From Xanthobacteraceae bacterium (lineage in GTDB: Bacteria > Pseudomonadota > Alphaproteobacteria > Rhizobiales > Xanthobacteraceae), in contig JAUSIF010000206.1 in assembly GCA_030648135.1 (NCBI GenBank), forward strand, positions 1 to 6,922: a stretch of DNA of 6,922 nt. The letters are read 5' to 3'. The notes under the pieces were generated by a model. That model searched no databases. It had not been told where the DNA came from and was given only the letters and a program-made list of their open reading frames with translations. This document shows positions 1 through 5,989 of this stretch, in pieces. Made by a program: the position numbers and the translations under genes. Position 1 is the stretch's first letter; each line of letters opens with the position of its first letter.

Positions 1-1256
1 AGCTTGGCGAGGAGCGGCGACAGGAGGTCGCGCTTCTGTTTCTTCACCTCGGCGCGGCCTGTCAGCATCTTCGCCACGGTGAGGAAAGTGTCCGCAACCT
101 GGTGGCCGGCGGAGACCTCCGCGATCATCTGCCCGTTATTGGCGGCGGTGCCGAACAGTTGCGGATCGAACGGAATTGCCGAGACCGCTTCGGCCTCCAG
201 CGCCTTGGCGAAATCGGCGGTGCGCACCTCGGGACGCTTCGCCATGCCGACTTGGTTCAACAGGTAGAGTGGCATCCGGTCATTGGGCCGGGCGTTGCGC
301 ACGAAATCGAACAGGTTCTTCGCATTGCGCAGATTGGCGAGATCGGGAGAGGTGACGAGCAGCACCTCGTCGGCACCGACGAGCGCGCGCTTCGCCCACG
401 CCGTCCACAAATGCGGCAGATCGAGCACGATATAGGGCACCGATTCCCGCATCACATCGAGGATCGGATCGAATGTTTCGGTGCCGAAGTCGTACTCGCG
501 CTCGAGCGTCGCCGGCGAGGCGAGCAGACTAAGGTGATCGGTGCATTTTGAAAGCAAGCGATCGACGAAGGCGCTGTCGACCCGGTCGGGCGAGAACACC
601 GCATCGGCGATGCCCTGGGGCGGATCCTGATTGAAGTCGAGCCCGGCGGTGCCGAAGGGCAGATCGAGATCGGCGATCACGGTATCGAGCGCGAGGTCGC
701 GGGCGATCGCAAAAGCGACGTTGTGGGCCACCGTCGAGGCGCCGACCCCGCCCTTGGCTCCAATGACCGCGATGACGCGGCCGAGCGGCTCGGAGTCGGG
801 CACACAGAATAGGCCCGAGATGGCACGCACCACATCGATCGGAGCCAGCGGCGAGATCAGATAGTCGCTGATCCCGCGGCGCACGAGTTCGCGATAGAGG
901 ATGATGTCGTTGAGGCGGCCGACGACGACGACCTTGGTTCCTGCGTCGCATACTTCGGCGAGGCGATCGAGCCCTTCGATCAGCTCGGTGCCGTTGCCGT
1001 GGTGCTCGATCAGGACGACATTCGGCGTGGCGGCGCTGCGATAGGCCTCGACCGCGGCGGCGAGACCGCCCATCTGCACCTTGACGTGCGCCTTGACCAT
1101 GCGCCGGTCGGCAGCGGCGGATTGCACGGCATTGGCGAATTCGGGCGCCTCGCAGAAAGCCTGGATCGAAATGCGCGGTATGGGCGTGATGTGCCGTTCG
1201 CCGTGCGCGGCCGGCGCCGACGTTTCGCCATCGAGAGCAAGCGCGAATTTTATCAT
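1..1256 (-). CDS. cpaE: CpaE/TadZ pilus localisation ATPase (partial, C-terminal end cut by window)
   Basis: This is a ParA/MinD-superfamily ATPase of Tad pili, which acts at the cytoplasmic face of the inner membrane to place the pilus machine. I translated it by hand: the frame stays open from an ATG at 1256 to base 3, giving 418 full residues. Residues 30-150 look like the receiver-like N-terminal domain of the family (segments KVVVVGRL and SDYLISPLAP). The ATPase domain begins near 160. It has a deviant Walker A, GAKGGVGAST (167-176), a Walker A' segment ADLDLPFG (195-202), and a Walker B, YIVLDLP (275-281). The lysine usual after KGGVG in ParA proteins is alanine here, as in many CpaE/TadZ members. 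The ATG overlaps the cpaD stop (ATGA) and has only a weak, distant ribosome site, so translation is probably coupled to cpaD. Family members are usually a little over 400 aa, so only a few C-terminal residues should be missing. Confidence 0.93.
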   Translation of the reverse strand, partial: MIKFALALDGETSAPAAHGERHITPIPRISIQAFCEAPEFANAVQSAAADRRMVKAHVKVQMGGLAAAVEAYRSAATPNVVLIEHHGNGTELIEGLDRLAEVCDAGTKVVVVGRLNDIILYRELVRRGISDYLISPLAPIDVVRAISGLFCVPDSEPLGRVIAVIGAKGGVGASTVAHNVAFAIARDLALDTVIADLDLPFGTAGLDFNQDPPQGIADAVFSPDRVDSAFVDRLLSKCTDHLSLLASPATLEREYDFGTETFDPILDVMRESVPYIVLDLPHLWTAWAKRALVGADEVLLVTSPDLANLRNAKNLFDFVRNARPNDRMPLYLLNQVGMAKRPEVRTADFAKALEAEAVSAIPFDPQLFGTAANNGQMIAEVSAGHQVADTFLTVAKMLTGRAEVKKQKRDLLSPLLAK

Positions 1257-1993
1257 TTTACGTCGCTGACCTTCGCATCGGTACTCTTGGAGTAGGTCGA
1301 CGACGGATCCTGGCCCTGGCGATACTTGTCGAGGGCCTGCTGCCGGCGCGACGCATAGGGCGGCGTCTCCGCACGCGGTTGCACCAAGTCTTCGGGATTG
1401 GCGACGGCCGCTGCCAAATTCTTCTGCGTGGCGCAACCGAAGTTCCAGTATGGCCGGTTATCGATGGATGGCGCCGTGACTTGCAGACTCGGGGTAAGGG
1501 ACGCCCCCAAGTCCTCGGGCCATTCTCCACAGGGCCCTGCCGTCGCCACGACGCGCGTATAAGCGATCCGGATGGAACCGAAGTCGTCGGGATTGGGCGG
1601 CCGATAAGACCGCGCGACGATCGCCCGGGGCGGCACGCCGGAAGCACTCAACAGGCTGCGCACCTCGCGGACGGCATGGCTCGCCGCCCGTTCGTTCGGC
1701 GTTCCGGTGGGCACGCGGATGGAAAGGAATCCGGTGCCCTCGCGGCGCCAGGCGCCCGCCAGGGCGGTCACCTGGGCGCGTTGTTCAGCCGTCAGCGCGC
1801 CATGGCCGGAACCGACGAGCAACTGAATCGATCGCTCGCCTTCGGTCAACCGGATCGGGTGACGGTCGGTATAGTCGCGCGAAAACGAGCCGGTGACCGT
1901 ACGGTCGGTGTTGCAACCGCCGGCCAGGAGCATGAACGCGAGGGCGCAAAGCTGCACGCCTCTGCCGTAGTTCCGTTCGGAAAAATTCAGCAT
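1253..1993 (-). CDS. cpaD: CpaD pilus biogenesis lipoprotein
   Basis: This is a predicted outer-membrane-associated lipoprotein of the Tad pilus (CpaD family), thought to assist the CpaC secretin. The protein is 246 aa. It has a hydrophobic N-terminus (residues 13-25) followed by AGGC with Cys27 as the likely lipidated residue. The family-typical DYTDRHPI lies at 40-47 and the hallmark NFGCATQKNLAA at 184-195, followed by ANPEDLVQPR. Two further cysteines (155 and 187) could pair. A TTG at 2014 would add seven residues, but the ATG at 1993 is preferred because GAGGA lies 7 nt upstream of it. The gene starts 17 nt after cpaC ends and overlaps cpaE by 4 nt, so it is in the same operon. The C-terminal tail (about 215-246) is polar and low in complexity. 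The lipobox position -3 is Ala rather than Leu. Confidence 0.93.
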   Translation of the reverse strand: MLNFSERNYGRGVQLCALAFMLLAGGCNTDRTVTGSFSRDYTDRHPIRLTEGERSIQLLVGSGHGALTAEQRAQVTALAGAWRREGTGFLSIRVPTGTPNERAASHAVREVRSLLSASGVPPRAIVARSYRPPNPDDFGSIRIAYTRVVATAGPCGEWPEDLGASLTPSLQVTAPSIDNRPYWNFGCATQKNLAAAVANPEDLVQPRAETPPYASRRQQALDKYRQGQDPSSTYSKSTDAKVSDVK

Positions 1994-2000
1994 TACTCGT

Positions 2001-2005
2001 TCCTC
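2001..2005 (-). promoter_or_regulatory. Shine-Dalgarno that fixes the cpaD start
   Basis: On the minus strand the sequence reads GAGGA, 7 nt before the ATG at 1993. It supports that ATG over the in-frame TTG at 2014, which overlaps the cpaC stop codon. Confidence 0.65.
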
Positions 2006-2010
2006 AGCGC

Positions 2011-3432
2011 TCAATCGAGAATGAAGCCGTAGTTGCCGTGATAGGTCCGCTGCTGGCCGGCGGCGGGCCCGCCGTAGATTCGATTCAGCCGTCCGAGCAG
2101 TACGGTCGATGGATCCGCGGGTTCCGCGAAGCCGTCATCGGGGCGCGACAGATCCTGCCGCGCGTTCGGCTTCACCACATAGGGCGTCACCATGATCATG
2201 AGTTCGGTCTGTCCGGCCTGATAGTCGCGGCTCCTGAACAGCGTGCCCAGCACGGGAATGTTCATGAGCCCGGGGACACCATTGATGTTCTGCTTGGTCT
2301 GGTCCTGAATGAGGCCGGCCAGGACCAGCGCTCCGCCGGAAGGCAGCTCGACGGTCGAGCTCGCGCGCCGCACTTTCAGCGCGGGAATGTTGACATTGGA
2401 GAACTTGATCGCGCCTTCCGCGGACAGCTCGCTCACCTCGGTCGCGACCCGGAGGCTGATGCGGCCTTCGCCGAGCACCACGGGGGTGAATTCGAGGCCG
2501 ACGCCGAACTGCTTGAACTGGACCTGGATCTGGCATTGCCCGGTCGTGGCATCGCAGGTCTGGCCGGCCGGAATCGGAAACTCGCCGCCGGCGAGGAATT
2601 TCGCGGATTCACCCGAGATTGCCGTGAGATTGGGCTCGGCCAGCGTACGCAGCACACCGGATTGCTCCATGGCGCGCAGCGTCGCCGAGATCGTGCCCCC
2701 GCCCGGCAATTTGAACGTCGGCTTAACGAAGGTGTCCGAGATCGCCTGATTCTGCAGCGTGAAGGGATTGTTGGTCTCGAAATCGATCACCGTGGAACCG
2801 ATCCCGATACTGACGCCGTTCAGGTCGATGCCGAGCTGCTTGATGATGCTGCGCTGGACTTCGGCGACCGTGACCTTGAGCAGCACCTGCTCCTTGCCCC
2901 TGATGATGAGCCCATTGACCACTTTCTTTTCGTCGCCGACGAGACGGCCGGCCGTTTCGACGGCATGTTGCGCGTCCGCGGCATTGGCGACCTCACCGGA
3001 GAGCACGACACTGTCGTTGATGGCGTCGACCTGGACCGACGAGTTCGGCATGAGCTTCTTCAAGGCCTCGCGTACGCCGGTGGCGTCGCGACCCACCTCG
3101 ATGTCGTAAGCGGCCAATTGGCGTCCGTCGGAATCGAAAAAGATCACATTGGTCTGACCCGCGGCCACGCCGATGAGATAAGCGCGGCGCGCCGAGCGCA
3201 CGACGGCATTGGCGATGGCCGGATTGGCGACCAGCACGTCCTTGGCATCGCGTGGAAGATCGACGACCGCCGACTTGCCGATCCCGATGGCCAGAAACCG
3301 ATTTCCGCTCGCGCGCATGGCTGCTTTCTCGTCCAACGCGCGCGTGGGCACGGATAAGGCCACCAGGGCGAGGGCGATGAGAACGGCGGCGGTGGCTTTG
3401 AGCCGGGTGGCCGTCGCGAACGTGTCAAACAT
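2011..3432 (-). CDS. cpaC: CpaC/RcpA outer-membrane secretin of the Tad pilus
   Basis: This protein forms the multimeric outer-membrane pore through which the Flp pilus leaves the cell. It is 473 aa. A signal peptide covers about 1-32, with TRA just before the predicted cut. A pilus/secretin N-terminal domain lies at about 44-115 (ANPAIANAVV at 69-78). A BON-like segment covers about 117-178 (VDAINDSVVLSGEV at 135-148). The secretin core runs from about 180 to 420. Hallmarks are LAEPNLTAISGESAKFLAGG (264-283) and VPGLMNIPVLGTLFRS (386-401), the conserved C-terminal secretin signature, ending in ELMIMVTPYVVKP. Cys293 and Cys300 flank a short loop as in other CpaC proteins. The ATG at 3432 has GGAG 8 nt upstream. 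It starts 25 nt after cpaB ends and is followed closely by cpaD. Length and domain order are normal for the family. Confidence 0.97.
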   Translation of the reverse strand: MFDTFATATRLKATAAVLIALALVALSVPTRALDEKAAMRASGNRFLAIGIGKSAVVDLPRDAKDVLVANPAIANAVVRSARRAYLIGVAAGQTNVIFFDSDGRQLAAYDIEVGRDATGVREALKKLMPNSSVQVDAINDSVVLSGEVANAADAQHAVETAGRLVGDEKKVVNGLIIRGKEQVLLKVTVAEVQRSIIKQLGIDLNGVSIGIGSTVIDFETNNPFTLQNQAISDTFVKPTFKLPGGGTISATLRAMEQSGVLRTLAEPNLTAISGESAKFLAGGEFPIPAGQTCDATTGQCQIQVQFKQFGVGLEFTPVVLGEGRISLRVATEVSELSAEGAIKFSNVNIPALKVRRASSTVELPSGGALVLAGLIQDQTKQNINGVPGLMNIPVLGTLFRSRDYQAGQTELMIMVTPYVVKPNARQDLSRPDDGFAEPADPSTVLLGRLNRIYGGPAAGQQRTYHGNYGFILD

Positions 3433-3457
3433 CGAATGATCTCCGTCGAACGCGCGA

Positions 3458-4255
3458 CTATTTCGTGGTCTGGACTGAGGTCACGCCGTAGCGAACGAAA
3501 TTGATGTTGCCCATGGAGCGATCGGAATCATCCTCGGGTTGATCGCCGCCGGCGCGCACGGGCTTCGCGTCGGCAAGGCTTCGGAGCGCGAGCGAGAGGG
3601 TGCCGCGCTGCCGTGACAGCGCCAGCGTCTCGGTCTGGCGGGCGCTGAGCTCGAGGGTCGTGGTTTTACCGACCACGACCTTTTGTCCGTTCTTTTCCTC
3701 TACGGTCTGATCGATCGCGAGCACACGGACGTTGCGCAGGATGGTTTCGCTGACGACATTGTCGCCGCCGCCCGCGCGCGGGGCCTCTTTGCGGGTCAGA
3801 AGCACATCCACCCGGTCGTTCGGCAGGATGAATCCGCCGGCGCCGGTTTCGGCCGAGATTTCGGTCGAGACGGCGCGCATGCCGGCCGACAGGATCGCCG
3901 ACATGAAGCCCGAGCCATCGGCTTTGACGAGTTTCTGTTCGCGGATCGGCTCGCCGGCGACGAAGGTCGCGCGCGCGACGGAGCCCTTGAGATCTTCGAT
4001 CGCGTTCGGCCGCACGCTCTTGCGGATGAACAGGGGCCCGGCGGCTTTGACCGGCCAGGGTTGCCAGTACATGTCTTCGTTCGAAACCGCGCGCCCGACG
4101 CCGATATCCGTCTTCGCCACCAGGATGTCGACGGTCTCCGTCGGCGATTGCACGAGCTGAACCGGAGCGGGAACTTTTTCCCCGCCGGCAAGCATGAAGG
4201 CCAGTCCTCCCGCCGCGAGGGCGACACCAAGGACGACAATACGGGCGGTTCTCAT
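3458..4255 (-). CDS. cpaB: CpaB/RcpC Flp pilus assembly protein
   Basis: This is an inner-membrane-anchored periplasmic factor for Flp pilus assembly. The protein is 265 aa from the chosen start. A single N-terminal membrane segment spans residues 4-23. A SAF-type domain covers roughly 42-112 (DILVAKTDIGVGRAV, then GEPIREQKLV). The RcpC/CpaB domain follows at about 125-225, with the family signature AGMRAVSTEI (124-133) and GGFILPNDRVDVLLTR (140-155). The frame is open upstream and a start at 4318 would add 21 residues. I chose the ATG at 4255 because a GGGAAG ribosome site lies about 8 nt before it and because the shorter protein begins with a normal N-terminal anchor, MRTARIVVLG. It is first in the tightly packed cpaBCDE block, with a 123-nt non-coding gap to cpaA upstream. 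Confidence 0.95.
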   Translation of the reverse strand: MRTARIVVLGVALAAGGLAFMLAGGEKVPAPVQLVQSPTETVDILVAKTDIGVGRAVSNEDMYWQPWPVKAAGPLFIRKSVRPNAIEDLKGSVARATFVAGEPIREQKLVKADGSGFMSAILSAGMRAVSTEISAETGAGGFILPNDRVDVLLTRKEAPRAGGGDNVVSETILRNVRVLAIDQTVEEKNGQKVVVGKTTTLELSARQTETLALSRQRGTLSLALRSLADAKPVRAGGDQPEDDSDRSMGNINFVRYGVTSVQTTK

Positions 4256-4328
4256 ACGCTCACTTCCCAAGAATCGACACGGCTGGGCGGCTTGTTCGAG
4301 CCGGATTGCAACAGCCAAACGTCAAATT

Positions 4329-4336
4329 ATGGTTAA
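4329..4336 (-). promoter_or_regulatory. TTAACCAT, possible CtrA half-site before cpaB
   Basis: In the cpaA-cpaB gap (4256-4378) the minus strand reads TTAACCAT, identical to the core CtrA half-site known from Caulobacter. It is followed a few bases later by TTGACG (4325-4320), which resembles a -35 box. There is no second TTAA at the N7 spacing of a full CtrA box, and no good -10. This is inference only. Confidence 0.2.
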
Positions 4337-4378
4337 TGAGGCGTATCCGAATTTAATCGTTTCTCCAGGCCTTCCGGG

Positions 4379-4885
4379 TCAACCGGCCAGCGCCCGCATG
4401 AACACGGTCTCGGGATAGATCACGAGCCCGGCGGCGGCGAGCGCGATGCCATAGGGGATGCCGGTATCGACGGCATGGAGGTGGGCGATCCAGCGTGTTC
4501 CCGCGAGCGCTCTCGGTAGTGGCAATTTGCGCAGTTCGAGCAGTAGAAGCGTCAAAACCCCACCTATGAGTGCGGCCACGACGAGATATTCGGTGAGATG
4601 GGCGAATCCGAGCCAGAGCGCGGTCGCGGCCGCGAGCTTGGCGTCGCCGCCGCCGATCCAACCGCGGGTGAAGAATACGAAGGCGACGGCGAGGACGAGG
4701 AGACTGGCGAGAACGTGGCGCCCCACATCGACGAGCGGGATGCCGATCATCGCCGCGACCAGGAAGAAGGCCAGCGCAAGGGCGAGTGACAGACGATTGG
4801 AAATCGTCATGGTGACGAGATCGCTCGAGGCTGCAAAAGCCATCGCTGCCGGGAACAGGCCGAGCACCAGTAGCTCGCGGACCAT
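4379..4885 (-). CDS. cpaA: CpaA/TadV prepilin peptidase (A24 family)
   Basis: This is an inner-membrane aspartic protease that removes the leader from Flp prepilin and from the TadE-type pseudopilins. The protein is 168 aa, the short form typical of TadV/CpaA and lacking the methylase domain of PilD. It has about five to six hydrophobic segments. The two expected catalytic aspartates are Asp22 (SSDLVTMTISNR) and Asp81 in the GGGDAK motif (78-83), which matches the GxGD signature. The ATG at 4885 is preceded by GAGAGGAAG with about 7 nt spacing. It lies 189 nt downstream of the Flp prepilin 1 gene and past a strong stem-loop. Its substrates in this window are the two prepilins (5075-5233 and 5430-5591) and the TadE protein at 6625. 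Confidence 0.95.
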   Translation of the reverse strand: MVRELLVLGLFPAAMAFAASSDLVTMTISNRLSLALALAFFLVAAMIGIPLVDVGRHVLASLLVLAVAFVFFTRGWIGGGDAKLAAATALWLGFAHLTEYLVVAALIGGVLTLLLLELRKLPLPRALAGTRWIAHLHAVDTGIPYGIALAAAGLVIYPETVFMRALAG

Positions 4886-4939
4886 TTGGCTTCCTCTCCC
4901 CCATACGTCGGTTCGTACGGGCGCACATTCCTGGAGCAG

Positions 4940-4949
4940 GGCTTAAGCC
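4940..4949. repeat. 10-bp palindrome upstream of cpaA
   Basis: GGCTTAAGCC is a perfect 10-bp palindrome 54 nt upstream of the cpaA start. It could be a small operator. A chance palindrome of this size is also possible in a window this long. Confidence 0.3.
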
Positions 4950-5021
4950 AAAACTCTGAGCGTTCGGTGAATCGCAAAAGCGGGTGAAAATGGACGGAAG
5001 CTGAATTCGGAAAATACGGTC

Positions 5022-5055
5022 CGCGGAAGACCCCGGCTGACCGGGGTCTTCCGCG
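5022..5055 (-). terminator. Perfect 15-bp stem-loop downstream of Flp prepilin 1
   Basis: The arms CGCGGAAGACCCCGG (5022-5036) and CCGGGGTCTTCCGCG (5041-5055) are exact reverse complements around a 4-nt loop (CTGA). The hairpin begins 19 nt after the prepilin stop codon in the direction of transcription. On the minus strand it is followed by GACCGTATTTT, a poor and displaced U-tract. It could be an inefficient intrinsic terminator, or a 3' stabilising hairpin that keeps pilin mRNA abundant relative to the downstream cpaA-E message. The structure is certain; its role is inferred. Confidence 0.75.
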
Positions 5056-5074
5056 ATCCCGTGAAGTCAGCCGA

Positions 5075-5233
5075 TCACTTGAGGGCGCTTTCGACCTGCG
5101 TGAAGGTCGAATTCAACTTGGAGCCCACGTTCGTCGCAACCGTGATGATCGCGATCGAAATGCAGGCGGCGATGAGGCCGTATTCAATGGCGGTGGCCCC
5201 GGTCTCGTCACGGAGGAATTTGCGCAGAATCAT
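5075..5233 (-). CDS. flp: Flp/Fap major prepilin, copy 1
   Basis: This is the structural subunit of the Tad pilus. It was read directly by reverse-complementing from the ATG at 5233 to the TGA at 5077-5075, giving 52 aa. The 12-residue leader is basic (MILRKFLRDETG). The prepilin site is G12/ATAIEY, matching G/XXXXEY with Glu at +5 and Tyr at +6. A single hydrophobic helix follows (about 15-34), then a short polar tail, GSKLNSTFTQVESALK. The mature pilin would be 40 aa. A GGGAGAAG ribosome site lies about 6 nt before the ATG. The mature part differs from copy 2 at six of 40 positions (15, 22, 23, 36, 37, 38). Which copy forms the filament cannot be told from sequence. Confidence 0.95.
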   Translation of the reverse strand: MILRKFLRDETGATAIEYGLIAACISIAIITVATNVGSKLNSTFTQVESALK

Positions 5234-5253
5234 TTTTTACTTCTCCCTACTTC

Positions 5254-5269
5254 GCCGGATTCTCCCGGC
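5254..5269. repeat. Small inverted repeat in the leader of Flp prepilin 1
   Basis: GCCGG (5254-5258) and CCGGC (5265-5269) form a 5-bp stem with a 6-nt loop, about 20 nt upstream of the prepilin 1 start and just before its ribosome site. It might affect translation or mRNA stability. The stem is short and could be chance. Confidence 0.3.
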
Positions 5270-5289
5270 TGCACGACAGGAGTTATGCG

Positions 5290-5304
5290 GATCAATTTAT
5301 GATC
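5290..5304. repeat. AT-rich inverted repeat upstream of Flp prepilin 1
   Basis: GATCA (5290-5294) and TGATC (5300-5304) flank ATTTA. This 15-bp AT-rich dyad sits about 60-70 nt upstream of the prepilin 1 start in an otherwise GC-rich region, so it is a candidate promoter-proximal or operator element. No convincing -35/-10 pair was found. Confidence 0.25.
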
Positions 5305-5429
5305 GGCTTTACAGGAAGACGACGATTTGATGCACCTTTAAGTAAGTATGCGGCGTGAGCAAAACCGGGGCGATTTTTCCCGAAATGCGAATGTCTCCGG
5401 CCGAGTCGGAGCCTTGCCGGCAAGATCGT

Positions 5430-5591
5430 TCACTTGAGAACGTTCTGGACCTGCGTGAAGGTCGAATTCAGCTTCGATCCCACCCCCTGCGCGACCGTGA
5501 TGATCGCGACCGAAATGCAAGCGGCAATGAGGCCGTACTCGATAGCGGTGGCGCCGGTCTCGTCCCTCACAAAGCGGGTGAGCGTGTTCAT
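5430..5591 (-). CDS. flp: Flp/Fap major prepilin, copy 2
   Basis: This is a second Tad pilin subunit, 53 aa, beginning MNTLTRFVRDETG. The prepilin peptidase site is G13/ATAIEY and the mature chain is 40 aa, as in copy 1. The frame is open upstream (ATG at 5612, and further to 5651). The ATG at 5591 is chosen because AAGGAG lies exactly 8 nt before it and because it gives a normal-length leader. It is upstream of copy 1 in the same orientation, with 196 nt between copy 2's stop and copy 1's start. DNA similarity between the copies is high, including an identical 23-bp block at 5093-5115 and 5448-5470. This indicates tandem duplication followed by divergence, mostly in the leader and the mature residues noted for copy 1. 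Confidence 0.95.
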   Translation of the reverse strand: MNTLTRFVRDETGATAIEYGLIAACISVAIITVAQGVGSKLNSTFTQVQNVLK

Positions 5592-5599
5592 GGCAACGG

Positions 5600-5605
5600 C
5601 TCCTT
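5600..5605 (-). promoter_or_regulatory. Strong Shine-Dalgarno that fixes the start of Flp prepilin 2
   Basis: The minus strand reads AAGGAG, 8 nt before the ATG at 5591. It favours that start over the in-frame ATG at 5612, and fits the high translation expected for a major pilin. Confidence 0.7.
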
Positions 5606-5621
5606 GACTCATAGTTGACTC
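5604..5621. repeat. Direct repeat TTGACTC x2 in the leader of Flp prepilin 2
   Basis: TTGACTC occurs at 5604-5610 and 5615-5621 with a 4-nt spacer, giving an 11-bp period. On the transcribed strand it reads GAGTCAA twice, and the proximal copy touches the ribosome site. This could be a protein-binding or translational control site. Function is not known. Confidence 0.4.
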
Positions 5622-5650
5622 TCTTTGCGTTTGGTCCCGCGGGATTTGCA

Positions 5651-5682
5651 CTCGCTCCCGTCCGGTACCATTCGCAAGCGAG
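5651..5682. repeat. Concentric dyad upstream of Flp prepilin 2
   Basis: CTCGCT (5651-5656) and AGCGAG (5677-5682) are inverted arms placed symmetrically, 7 nt on each side, around the palindrome GGTACC (5664-5669). The dyad lies 60-90 nt upstream of the prepilin 2 start and would suit a dimeric regulator. It is a candidate operator only. Confidence 0.35.
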
Positions 5683-5989
5683 CATAGGGGCCGTCCCTTG
5701 CGACGCGGTTAAGTGGATCGAACAGAGAACCCGGCTCAACCTGGAGCTAAATCGAGGTCAAGAAACGGCTGTAGTTCCATTTCAATGGGTCTTTCGCAAT
5801 TTGTTTCAATACCATCAAACCTTCGGGAGAGCCTATTCGCAAGACTAATCCCTGCGAAATACCCCGCTGCCCAAGCCTTTCCGCGGGCGCGCATTTGCAT
5901 TTCATTCACCATTTTCCCTGAATGTCGGTGGCAGTCTGGTCCCGCCGCGGCAAGGTGATACGAGGCGAGGCCACGCGTAAGAGGGTGCC

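Larger units (their letters stand above)
5592..5989. other. Divergent intergenic control region
   Basis: This 398-bp stretch between the leftward pilin cluster and the rightward cluster holds no convincing gene; the small open frames in it lack family features and good starts. It must contain the promoter for prepilin 2 and probably that of the 5990 gene. Visible elements are the TTGACTC direct repeat, the dyad at 5651-5682, a near-palindrome CCATTTCAATGG (5777-5788), and ATTCGCAAG repeated at 5670-5678 and 5835-5843. A TTAACC on the minus strand (near 5709-5714) resembles a CtrA half-site. I could not identify a reliable -35/-10 pair on either strand. Confidence 0.6.

Noticed and set aside
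2012..2014. TTG start for cpaD overlapping the cpaC stop
   Set aside because: The ATG at 1993 has a well-placed GAGGA ribosome site, while the TTG does not.
1379..2032. Plus-strand open frame of 217 codons opposite cpaD
   Set aside because: The composition is that of an antisense frame, with no family resemblance, while cpaD on the minus strand has its full set of hallmarks.
2038..3357. Long plus-strand open frame (439 codons) opposite cpaC
   Set aside because: It is a shadow of the GC-rich cpaC gene: Asp/Arg/Gly-rich, with no recognisable domain, and lying entirely against a clear secretin.
4353..4928. Minus-strand open frame of 191 codons overlapping cpaA in another frame
   Set aside because: It is extremely Arg-rich, as expected of an out-of-frame reading, and cpaA with its catalytic aspartates explains the region.
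5365..5411. Two weak hairpins downstream of Flp prepilin 2 (CGGG/CCCG at 5366-5382 followed on the minus strand by GTTTT; CTCCG/CGGAG at 5395-5411)
   Set aside because: Stems are only 4-5 bp with long loops. They are not convincing as a terminator without folding energies or 3'-end data.
5713..5958. Small plus-strand open frame in the divergent intergenic region
   Set aside because: No ribosome site, no signal or domain, and it runs through what must be promoter DNA.
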